Source: Conoideocrella luteorostrata (Eukaryota; Ascomycota; Sordariomycetes; Hypocreales; Clavicipitaceae). From it: DNA of 20,211 bases. Position numbers and translations under genes: made by a program. This document shows positions 8,492-17,748 of this stretch, piece by piece (position 1 is the first letter of the stretch; the number at the start of each line of letters is the position of its first letter). The stretch is taken from assembly GCA_032433595.1 (NCBI GenBank), contig JASWJB010000519.1, positions 1-20,211 of the forward strand, in the 5' to 3' direction. Below the pieces are notes generated by a model, which saw nothing but the letters and a program-made list of their open reading frames with translations, was not told where the DNA came from and made no database searches.

Positions 8492-9976
8492 ATGTCATCC
8501 TGTTCGAGCTTGGAGGAGGAGGAGGAGGACGACGATGTACGTTTTCTCCTTCCCCAGGGAGTTGGAGACACCGAAGACGTCGAAAAATACAAGCCGGGCG
8601 GTTTTCATCCGGTGCACCTAGGTGACAGATTTGACGGCGGGCGCTACCGAATTGCGCATAAACTCGGCGCCGGTGGATTTTCCACTGTTTGGCTTGCACG
8701 AGACGAAAAACGTGACAAATGGATGGCCCTGAAAGTTGTTGATGCTGAGCATTCCGCTTCGACTGCTGTAAAGAGCGCCATCAGTCACTCTCTGTTGGCG
8801 GAATGTGGAACGGCGTGTGTGGCAGGCCCTCAAGAACAATTTACCCTAGACGGACCAAATGGCCGTCACCTGTGCCTTGTTCTACCCGTCCTCGGCCCAT
8901 CATTGTCAGAGCTGTCGTATTGTTTCAGTTGCCGACTCACGCCGTCTTTCGCTCGGAGAGCAGCTTATCAAGCCACCAAAGCAGTCGCCGACCTCCACTC
9001 ACAAGGACTGTGTCACGGAGGTAACTTGGTCCCACTCGCTTTTGGCTGTTAGCGAACAACTAACGGAACACCAGACGTAACTACGGGCAACCTCCTTCTC
9101 GGCATCTCAGACATCAACTACTACGACGAAGATGGCATCTACCGCCTGTTTGGCCGACCGGTGATTGGAGCGCTGGAGACCGAGTCTGGCGAAATACCCG
9201 GCCCTGAGGCGCCACGATATATTGTGAAGAGTATGGACTTTCTATCTGCTTCATCGAGTATTGTTACTTCGGATGTCACAATTGTGGACTTCGACCAAAG
9301 TTTCCCCATCTCCTCCCCGCCCAAGGAATTGCTTGGCACCCCTATCGATTTCCTAGCTCCCGAAGTTGCGGTGAGCCTGGCAGCGAGCCCTGCGAGCGAT
9401 GTTTGGGCTCTCGGTTGCTGTATATTTCGTCTTCGGTCCGGGGATGGGCCGTTCTCGAACCCATTTGAAGTTACTTCTCCAGCAGATCTAATAAGCTACA
9501 TCACCCACACTTTGGGAAAAGATATGCCACATGAGTGGCAGGATAATACCTTGTGGGATTCTCGCGGGAGGCCCACTAAGGATGCTCGTAAGGGGAAGCC
9601 GCTTAATCCGTGGTCGGGGTGCGAACGGTCCCTACATCATATTATTTATAACATATGGGACGAACCCAAAGGCTGTACTATCAGGACCGGCATTCAGAGG
9701 TCGGGACGGAAGTTATGGCTTGAGCATGAGCACAAGCCTTTCCATTCTAGCTGGTCAGATATGGTATGGAACCCAAAGGCTATCAAAGTAGACGATGTCT
9801 ATCTATCCGGCTATAACGACGAGTGGGATACGCTGCAGAGGGTATTGCCGAAGATACCGGACCACGAGGCTACCCTGCTGCACGATCTTTTGTCCAAAAC
9901 TTTTGTTTATGAACCAACACGACGTCCCACAGCCCAGGAGATGCTTGATCACCCTTGGTTTCATCTCAAAAACTGA
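8492..9976 (+). CDS. serine/threonine protein kinase, SRPK-like
   Basis: Exons are 8492-9020 and 9075-9976, encoding 476 residues. The 54-nt intron has a CTAAC branch point and the join rebuilds the catalytic motif HGDVTTGN. The start at 8492 has A at -3 and precedes an acidic tail (Glu/Asp run at 8-15); an in-frame ATG at 8336 would add 52 implausible residues. Seen: glycine loop LGAGGFSTV (58-66), Lys81 in ALKVV, the LVLPVLGPSL hinge region, catalytic Asp177 and Asn182, APE at 271-273, and a C-terminal lobe ending in RRPTAQEMLDHPWF. The DFG position reads DFD (248-250), and the usual helix-C Glu is not obvious after Lys81 (TAVKSAISHS). The family phosphorylates Ser/Thr, classically in SR splicing factors; fungi carry many divergent copies with unknown substrates. 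Kinase identity is certain, SRPK subgroup likely, catalytic activity probable but not proven. Confidence 0.9.
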
Positions 9977-10737
9977 CAAAGAGTACGCTTGTTTTACTTG
10001 GATCTTTGGCATACATCATGTCCTCAACTCGGCGGCCATGATAGATACACGGCGGCTATTCTAAGCATAGCGGCAACAAAGGGCTTCCGGATCACAGACA
10101 CCTGTAGCCAATCGCCTTATCGTTTATCAAAACACGAAAGCACCATCAATCCATCATCTATCTGTCATCCTGCAGAGGGACCTCAACATAGCATGGGATC
10201 ATAAGGGATGCGCATAGATGTTTGCTCCAGACATATCGCATCCAATCCTTAGCTCGGCACTGTCTAGTCCCGTCGAACCCGGGTCCGTAGAGCCCGGTTT
10301 TGGAGACGAAGGACAATTCTCGAAACGGAGGGCGGAATAGAAAGCGGCGGAGTCTAGAGCAGCTTCCACGGCACTGCCGGCCACTAGTGCGAGCAGACCA
10401 GACTTGCCCGTTGTACACTCGGCTTCCTCTTTGCCTAAACCGCGCTAATTTCGCACGAGAGCGACTTCGTGATTGCGAAAGAGAAGCACCTCTTGCCGTC
10501 AGATGTTGAATAACCCAGCTGGAGAATCTTCGTTGAGGGATTACATACTGAAACGATCTACCCAAATATGGACCTGTGATTCTACTTGGGGGAGCTCTGC
10601 CCGAGTTTGCTGAACAATATAACAGACAGAGGCGAAGGTCGACGGGGGGGTCTTTGTACGCGTGGTTAAAAGCAGCACCGCGCCCGACATAGGTGGAGTG
10701 GGTGCCGCCAAACCCAGCGGGGAAGGCCGCGACACTA
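9977..10737. other. kinase 3' flank, no supported gene
   Basis: There are overlapping open frames on both strands (for example - 10158-10565, very rich in Arg and Ser), but none has recognisable domains or plausible splice links. I see no AATAAA close to the kinase stop. Confidence 0.45.
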
Positions 10738-10826
10738 AGATAATAAATAAAAAAAAATCTTATATAATTTACTAATAAAAGTATAAAATAAATACTTTAG
10801 TAACTTTTAGAAATTATATTATAGGC
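10738..10826. repeat. AT-rich island (about 90% A+T)
   Basis: About 88 bp are almost devoid of G and C, rich in TpA and with no CpA, sharply bounded by GC-normal DNA (GACACTAAG on the left, GGCGTTCTGG on the right). Its character resembles the island at 8219-8275. A short remnant of repeat-induced point mutation is a reasonable inference. Confidence 0.7.
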
Positions 10827-12704
10827 GTTCTGGCTTGTAGTAGCATGGGTAGAGACTGTTGTAGGGCCTGTGTTGGCTGTGTTGCATCGCAGATCATGGA
10901 GGACGTCGAGGACGACCATGGTCAATGCTGCTGTCGGTGGGCTCGGGCCCGAAGAGCGGCAACCTATAATCACGATTCAGATTTGAAACTATGAAATGAC
11001 TGACGTGTTGAATATCATCTGTGCAACGAAGTTGTGGTCTCCAGAGCTCGAGCGTTGTAAATTGTCCTGTCGGGAGTACCCAGGCATCATTGGATGGTGG
11101 GTGGGGCATGCCCTGCCCATTGGATTTCCTCATTTCCAGAGGTAGAAGTAAAATTTACTGACTAAATGCCTAGGATTATTATTTTAAGGCATCATCTTCA
11201 GCATCAATACCCTCTCCCCGGGTCGTACATTGGCCGTACCATAGCCACCATGACAGTGTCGACTTCCCGATCAAACTAAACAGCCACCAATCCTGACAGG
11301 CGCCGTGATCATCAGGCTGTTTCAGCACGTATTTCCGATTACTCAATATTCGCGTGTGGCTGTCTGACAAACTCATGCGCATCAAAGGCTGTGTGAGACG
11401 AGAAAACAAAACAATGCGGTCATCCTGATGAAATATACAGAGGGCTAACTAGACGCTAGAAGCCGGGTCTACCGCATTGGCCGTCGCCCGGCAGGCCCGC
11501 CAAAGGTGGACGAGCTAGTTGCCTCTTCCAGGGTCGCCGCAGAGCGGGACGGATCCTCTGGACCCTCTGGGAAAGGGTACTGGGGAGTGTGGAAGTACGC
11601 GCAATATATAAACACCCCGACTGCAATGCAACTTCGATTGAGATGGGGCAGCCTCGAGCAAATAGGACACCGCTTTTTTAGGGCAGATGCTGACTTCTTC
11701 GGCGGCTGGCGAGGCAATGCATATAATTGGGGATGATGCCGACGAGTTTGGGGGCTGCATGTACAGCTGAATGCGCATCTGGGAAGCACCTACTCCTACT
11801 CCGTACTCCGTAGTTACCTCGTTGATGGGTATGGCCATTCTTGTGCAACTACGAGCTGACACGCGCAACCAAACAATGCATGCCGATGTGTAGCATCGTC
11901 TACCATCGCCATCCCTTATGTTATTCCCCTCAATATATTTGTTTCCTATGACAGGGAGACATGTTGTCTGGCTGCGTATCGGCTTGCGCTGCTGCTGCCG
12001 CACGAAGAGCGTTACGTGTACTCTGTACTCCGTACTCCGTGACAGGTGACCTGGGGCTCTTTGTGATATGCAGAATATGGCCATTCTTGGCTTGTCTCGC
12101 TTTTCAACGTGCCGACTTTCCCGCTCTGCATACGCACCCGATGAGTGACCAGCGGCTGACTGCAGCCGTCTTGTCAATCACTGACGTGGAATCGTCCACA
12201 CAAGCACGGACACGGCAGCCAAGTTCGGTACGTGGATATCTACGGACTACACACATAATACTCCATACTCCTTGCAGAAAAGAAGGTACTGTTGGCAGCC
12301 CGACTCTGTAACGAATTTGTTGCTCGCCGGAGTCGCCTCTTAAATCCGGAAAATTGACTCATGATGTTCTTCCAAATTATTCGTCTTCCCATGGGCCATG
12401 CAAGTCAGCAAAATATCACTAGCCTACAATCTCGGACAACCACCGTCATGGCCGGTGCCGAATACAGCGACCGACACGACGACGCCATCTGCATCACTAA
12501 CCCTTCGTCTGTTTCCCTCGCGCCACCGCTTGCATCACCGACATATTGGAGGACTGACTAGACGGCCAGGCTCGCATCAAGTATCACCGGGGTCCTATGT
12601 CCCCCCATCTGTCTGGAGCAGCTCACCCAAGCACTGAGAGATAGCCACTGAGAGGCAACGGCGACCCTCCCCACTGCAGGGATTGACACTGTTCTCTGGG
12701 GAAG
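10827..12704. other. gene-poor stretch upstream of the aminotransferase
   Basis: Open frames up to 220 codons occur (- 11515-12177), yet their translations are rich in Arg, Ser and Cys and look like chance. Two minus-strand frames (10894-11133 and 11179-11409) are less implausible but match nothing I know. The 7-nt motif TACTCCG recurs in tandem at 11797-11813, 12017-12041 and 12257-12273. Nothing else is recognised. Confidence 0.45.
12017..12041. repeat. tandem 7-nt repeat TACTCNG x3
   Basis: TACTCTG, TACTCCG and TACTCCG run in tandem. A two-unit copy lies near 11797-11813 and a diverged pair (TACTCCA, TACTCCT) near 12257-12273. The reverse complement CGGAGTA also appears near 1694-1703. 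This is a short dispersed motif with a fixed 7-nt period. Confidence 0.7.
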
Positions 12705-12717
12705 TTTTTTTTTTTTT
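12705..12717. repeat. T13 tract in the aminotransferase promoter
   Basis: A run of 13 T is followed by CCCTC about 240 bp upstream of the aminotransferase start codon. Pyrimidine runs like this are common in fungal promoters; a role is not shown. Confidence 0.6.
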
Positions 12718-12755
12718 CCCTCAGCTTGCTCAACTATGACCTAACTAGCGCCACA

Positions 12756-12761
12756 TATAAA
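12756..12761 (+). promoter_or_regulatory. TATA box of the aminotransferase gene
   Basis: TATAAA within CACATATAAACGG lies 195 bp upstream of the start codon and is followed by a long CT-rich stretch (about 12780-12850), the usual fungal layout before a transcription start. The A-domain gene has the same CACATATAAA context at a similar distance. Confidence 0.45.
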
Positions 12762-12955
12762 CGGCCGAAGCTGCGCCTGAGCTCTCCACCTGCAAGGGAA
12801 GCTCACTTCTCCTGCGCAGCTTCTTTCCTCGTTACTCCTCATTTCTTTCTTGTCGGGTCTCTTCGACGACTATCACACTTCTACGCTGTTTTCAATAGAG
12901 CCGTGCCTGCCTCTGTCTTGCATCAAATATTGCACGCGGCGACGAGTAACCAACC

Positions 12956-15011
12956 ATGTTTAGCGGACGCAAGTTCTCTTTCAATCGCCACACGGGCGCT
13001 CCATCCCACCGGGCTCGTCGATTTAGCAACGCAGAACCTGGCGTAAACGGTAAGCCAGACTGATCTCATGCTGTTTGATACCATATCCGTGGAGCGCCCC
13101 CTTGCTTGACTGTCGAATGTAGAGCTGCTCTCAGCTATAAAGATTCCGTGTTTGACGGCAGTTGTGTCTTGGAAGTTTTCGGTGTAACCCTCCTCTTGAG
13201 ACAGGCAGTCCGCCATGCGTTGACCCCTCCCCCGCACCTTGACCAAACTGTAATCAAAATTTCGGGGACCCAACACACAATGGAACAATAAATAGGTGGT
13301 CCAAAGCCAACGTCCCGGAATCTAGCTGACAACGTGCAGAGGTTCAATCCAAGGTCCATCGCCAGTTTCGAAATGCCCACGAAGGCCATCTCCCCCACGC
13401 TGGCCTCGACGCCAGCAGAGCTTCCACTGGCGTTATTTGGTGCACAGAGCGTGCTGCCGAGCTGGGCTATTTTGAAGATCCGGACGCCTGGGCCAACTTA
13501 GGTCAGGGGGCCCCCGAGGTGGAAGATGACATTTCTGGCTGCTTCAAGCGCCCTGAAACCATTGACGTATCCGTGGCTGCTCGAGAGTACGGTCCGACGG
13601 CGGGCATTCGACCACTGAGAGAAGCAGTTGCCAAGCTATACAATGAGATGCATCGCAAGGGTAAAGACAGCCAGTACACGTGGGAGAATGTCGCCATTGT
13701 TCCTGGTGGTCGCGCTGGTTTGATTCGGATTGCTGCCGTGCTGGGCAACTCCTATCTCAGTTTCTTCTTGCCTGACTACACGGCTTACAACGAAATGCTG
13801 AGTTTGTTTAAAAACGTGCGTTATTTAGGGACTGCAGAGTCGAGGCTGTTGAAAACGATCCTGATGAGCTGATAAAAAAATTAATTTTTTTTTTTTTTAG
13901 TTTGCTGCCATCCCTGTCCCTCTGTCTGAAGAGGACGGCTACCACATCCACCCTGACAAGATTGCCGAGGAAATATCTCGCGGTACATCTGTGATCCTTA
14001 CCTCGAATCCCCGAAATCCTACCGGTCGAGTCGTCGCAAATCCAGAGTTGGCCGAGATTCAAGACATCTGCCGTGGCCGTGCGACCTTTATTAGCGACGA
14101 ATTTTACTCTGGGTACAACTATACCAGCAACTGTGACGGTACTACAATCTCAGCTGCCGAGAACGTGGAGGATGTTGATGAGGACGATGTTCTGATTATC
14201 GATGGTCTCACTAAGCGATTCCGACTTCCAGGGTGGCGAATTGCATGGATTTTGGGGCCAAAGGGTACGTAATTTACGGACGAAAGATAATTTGCCACAA
14301 AACTAACTCATCGGCACTAGAATACATCAGCGCGTAGGTAACAAATTTTTGATGCGAGACTTCTTGAAACTAACCAATTGATGTCCAGCATCGGCTCTTG
14401 TGGTAGTTATTTGGATGGCGGTGCTTGCCACGCTTTCCAAGACGCTGCCATACCCATGCTAGACCCCACTCTTGTCCACACCGAGATGGTTCATCTGCAA
14501 CGCCACTTCCGAGTATGTGATGACAAAACACAAATAAAAGTGGCGATATTTGTTCTAACTTGTGGATTCTAGGACAAGCGAGATTTTGTGGTCCGTCGCC
14601 TGCGCGAGATAGGCTTCGTGATCAAATACGTCCCTGACTCGACCTTTTATCTGTAAGTGGACCAGTGGTGATGTTCCTGGATAATAGCGGCAACCTAACA
14701 CAGTGAAGATGGCTTAACCTCGAGGGTCTGCCAGAAAGCATTGACGACGGCCTCAACTTTTTCCAGGCGTGCTTGGAGGAAAAAGTCATCGTCGTGCCAG
14801 GTATCTTCTTTGACTTGAACCCTTCGAGACGACGTGATTTGTTCGACAGCCCTTGCCATCACTTTGTCCGTTTCTCGTACGGCCCGAGAATGGACGTCCT
14901 TCGCATGGGGCTAGACGGTATTGAGAGAGTTGTTATCAAGTAAGTTCAGTTGCGGAAGTATTTCTTGAACCATTGCTAACGTGCCCAAGGCACAAGAAGG
15001 CTGCGGAGTAG
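12956..15011 (+). CDS. PLP-dependent class I/II aminotransferase
   Basis: Eight exons: 12956-13049, 13340-13815, 13901-14264, 14321-14333, 14389-14512, 14573-14652, 14709-14939 and 14990-15011, giving 467 residues, usual for fold-type I aminotransferases. All joins keep frame; introns 3-7 are 50-60 nt. Seen: the AREYGPTAGIRPLREAVAKL segment, PGGRAGLIR, SNPRNPTGR (225-233), SDEFYSGYN with Asp256 for the pyridine nitrogen, the PLP lysine Lys295 in DGLTKRFRLPGWR, and the substrate-carboxylate Arg438 in FVRFSYGPR. All key residues are present, so it should transfer amino groups between an amino acid and a 2-oxo acid; the substrate cannot be read. The first 31 residues are Arg-rich and nearly acid-free, possibly a mitochondrial presequence, but exon 1 rests only on splice signals and frame across a 290-nt intron. 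Exon 4 is just 13 nt. No linked pathway genes are visible. Confidence 0.88.
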
Positions 15012-15719
15012 GCAGGCTGTGGTGAACCAATTTGAAGACATGCGAGGCATGCGGATGTTTGGGGTAGCACGAATGGCTGGGCGGTTTCCAACCATGTTCA
15101 GTACGAGCAGAGTGAAGCGCAGAGCCATTGTAGTCGGGCATATGGCGCGATCCAGATTTCTAGATTGAGCTCTTTTTCTACTTCTATAGCAGAGTATCAG
15201 GCGCCAAGTTCACTGCCACAGAACAATAGTTGCACAAAGTTCCATCGTGAGGACACGAGGCGGGCAGACATGATGTGGAGAGGAAAGTTCAGCCCGACCG
15301 AAAGGCAAAAGAGGATATTCAGTACAGCCTCCAATATTGTGGACGGCGGCTTTGACCAAGTGAAGCCAGCTCCATTTAATGCAGACAAGAGAAGGCCGCT
15401 CTGTTTGCTAGGGCAATTGGTGATTTTATGCCTAGACGACTGCGGTCGCCGCCCGGAATTCTTCCTTATCATAAATGACCGACCAAGACTACGCCTCCTG
15501 GGCTGTGGAGTAAATAGCGCAGCACATGATAAAACGCATAGAGTCTGCCCTGCTCCGCCTGCACCGCCATTGACAGCACGCCCACCGCACAGCCACTCCC
15601 AGTGGAGTACAGCATGAACCACAGTGTAAACTGCAAGAGAGTTTGGACTATAAAGAAGTTTATGAAGAGCAGAATGTGTAACTGAACTGAAACATGTTTG
15701 CGCATAACATAGGGACACA
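15012..15719. other. intergenic region, no supported gene
   Basis: This lies between the aminotransferase stop and the A-domain gene promoter. Minus-strand frames (15197-15778 and 15469-15801) are open, and the second contains a hydrophobic stretch around LLFINFFIVQTLLQFTLWF that could pass for a membrane segment. There is no family match, no clear promoter and no splice link, so I do not call it a gene. Confidence 0.45.
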
Positions 15720-15725
15720 TATAAA
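15720..15725 (+). promoter_or_regulatory. TATA box of the A-domain protein gene
   Basis: TATAAA within CACATATAAAGGAAC lies 207 bp upstream of the start codon at 15932. The same motif context precedes the aminotransferase gene. Confidence 0.4.
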
Positions 15726-15931
15726 GGAACGCGATTGAACAGCAAGAACGTAATAACTTGTCCAGCGCTCTTTCCCACCTAACTTGCACAATCCACCACA
15801 TTACTCGCCCACCGACGCAGCCACCTCTTTCGGTCCACAGAGAGAGTCGTACATAAACAAGAGCTCGAAAACCGGATAAATTCTCGTCTTATTTTATTAG
15901 AAACCTACACGGGGATCATTTTTTATTGAAC

Positions 15932-16942
15932 ATGCCTCGTTTTTCTTTCGTCAAGGACAAGGTGTCCCGTAAGTCCTCGTTTCGGTCAGAGAAATCCCGG
16001 GGAAATCCATTTGGAATTGCTTCAGGTGGCTGGGCGAATGCACCACCTGGTCCAATCCCAGCTTCAGTCCAATCAACGTATCGTAAGTAGCCTGGTCGAT
16101 AATACCATTCTCCAGTTGAAACAAGAACATCATTACTGACGTCCCATCCAGCGGTGCCGGGCTATGATATTCCACCGCCAGTGTACAGCGCTGTGCCTCC
16201 GGCTCAGGCTCCGGCTCAGGCTCAGGTAGTAAACAACACTGTGGGCTCTGATCAGGACACATACGCTCTCCTGTCTACATACGACACTATTTTCCTGATT
16301 GATGATTCTGGGTCTATGGCGGGTTCGCGCTGGGACGAAGTCAGATCGGTGCTTTCATCCATTACTTCCATTTGCACGGCCCGTGATAAAGACGGCATCG
16401 ACATATACTTCCTTAACCATAAATCCGAGAACCCTGCCTCGCGTGGGAAAGGCGACGGCGGTTACTACGAGATTACGAGCACGCAGGCTGTTGACAAAAT
16501 CTTCAGAAGAATTCGGCCTCGTGGAATTACTCCCACGGGAACTCGGATTGAGAGCATCCTCAGGCCGTACGTTGCCCATCTGGAAAAGGATATTTCCATC
16601 GATCCTATCAACATAATCGTCATTACAGACGGAGAGCCTACTGATGACCCAGAGTCCATCATCGAGTATTATGCAAGAAAGCTGGATAAACTTGATGCGC
16701 CGTTGTGCCAGGTGGGCATTCAGTTCTTTCAGATTGGCACGTGTCAAGAGGCGGCAAAGGCACTGGCACGTCTGGATGACGGATCGGCGAGTAAGGGGAT
16801 TCGCGACATGGTTGATACCGTTACCTTTGATGCTAGAGATCATTCCAACAACAAGGCTCTCACCGCAGAGGGAATTTTGAAAGTTGTCTTGGGAGGGGTA
16901 AATAGACGTCTTGATCGCCAGCCCAATGCTAGGGGGAGGTAG
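15932..16942 (+). CDS. von Willebrand factor A-domain protein
   Basis: Exons are 15932-16082 and 16152-16942, encoding 313 residues. The 69-nt intron has a GTAAGT donor, a CTGAC branch point and a CCAG acceptor, and the join keeps frame. The N-terminus (MPRFSFVKDKVSRKSSFRSE) is basic and Ser-rich with no signal peptide, so it is probably intracellular. A Pro/Ala/Gln linker with PAQ repeats (about 67-75) leads to one A domain. Its metal-ion-dependent adhesion site looks intact: DDSGS (101-105), Thr179 in PTGT, and Asp210 in ITDGEP. The domain usually binds a protein partner through a divalent cation. No other domain is visible, and the C-terminus ends in a short Arg-rich tail (RRLDRQPNARGR). 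Fungi have several such stand-alone proteins with unknown roles. Identity is strong, function unknown. Confidence 0.87.
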
Positions 16943-17739
16943 TTAGGGGGAAGTAGTCGGCGGGAGTTACCACAGATAGCAGTTGCTTTCCTTTACTCGG
17001 TTGGGCGTCGTTTAGTAGTAGACAAAGTTATACCCCTAGTAAGATGGATTGGTGTTTGATAGAGAATGAGAGTTTATGCATTTTGATGTGCAAGCATCAT
17101 CTCAGTCTTTGATAAGCCTCGTGTGCGTATGTACGTGAATGTGCGTGCGTGTGTGTGTATGCTACGTTCTGATATTAATCCCTAGTGAGCATCTAACTCT
17201 GTTGCTTGCTTCTCTGTTAAAGTAGGTAGCTGGACCATCCGTCTTTAGACTTGGTATCATTAACCTCAAACCCCAAACTCCTAAGTGAAATCATGCAACT
17301 TCCACATGGGAGCTCGAATCGAGCCTTCATTTTGCGGCTTTGCCAGTCAGTCTTTTCTTGCGTGAATTTCCCCATCACCCCCTGGCGGACAAACCACCTC
17401 TATGAATGCAACACAGGCAATTCAAAATCCTCGACGATGTCCTCCGAAATATTCGATGAAATCCGCCGACCCAAAACCAAATACCATAATATGTAGCTCA
17501 TCTTTTCTTTCCCCCTTTCCGGTCCTAACCCGTTGCTCTTCCAGTTTTCTCCTCTGTAAGTATATGAATGAGTATTAAAGCCAAGTCTGTCATGTCGTTC
17601 CTCCCCCCTCCCCCCTTCCCCTCCCTGCCATCGTATTGTTAGCAACATACAAAGCCCCATCCTAGGTAGGCTGTTAATCAATTAGTCGTGTGCGTCCCCC
17701 ATCACTGCCACCATCGCTGCCATCGCTGCCATCACTGCA
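16943..17739. other. convergent 3' intergenic region
   Basis: This separates the A-domain gene (+) from the coiled-coil gene (-). It has a GT-rich simple stretch at 17139-17158 and C-rich runs near 17600-17625. Frames at + 17251-17496 and - 17400-17681 are open but unrecognised and probably lie in 3' untranslated sequence. Confidence 0.5.
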
Positions 17740-17748
17740 TCACTGCAT
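17700..17748. repeat. 9-bp degenerate tandem repeat ATC(A/G)CTGCC
   Basis: Four to five units of CATCRCTGCC type run in tandem, ending in CATCACTGCATCACTGCATGC. The right end overlaps the stop codon of the minus-strand coiled-coil gene (17740-17742), so it forms the start of that gene's 3' untranslated region and slightly enters the last codons. Confidence 0.75.

Noticed and set aside
8121..8621. 166-codon ORF over the AT-rich island and kinase start
   Set aside because: It is produced by the T18 tract (a run of Phe) and overlaps the true kinase frame.
11515..12177. 220-codon minus-strand ORF
   Set aside because: It is the longest open frame in the gene-poor stretch, but its translation is Arg/Ser/Cys-rich and without domains; the 7-nt repeats pass through it.
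15197..15801. minus-strand ORFs with a hydrophobic segment
   Set aside because: Two overlapping frames compete, no promoter or introns support either, and the hydrophobic run could be chance.
4979..16942. biosynthetic gene cluster or defence system built from the bZIP factor, kinase, aminotransferase and A-domain protein
   Set aside because: There is no core biosynthetic enzyme, transporter or shared promoter motif beyond ordinary TATA boxes, and strands are mixed with large gaps. The neighbourhood looks ordinary.
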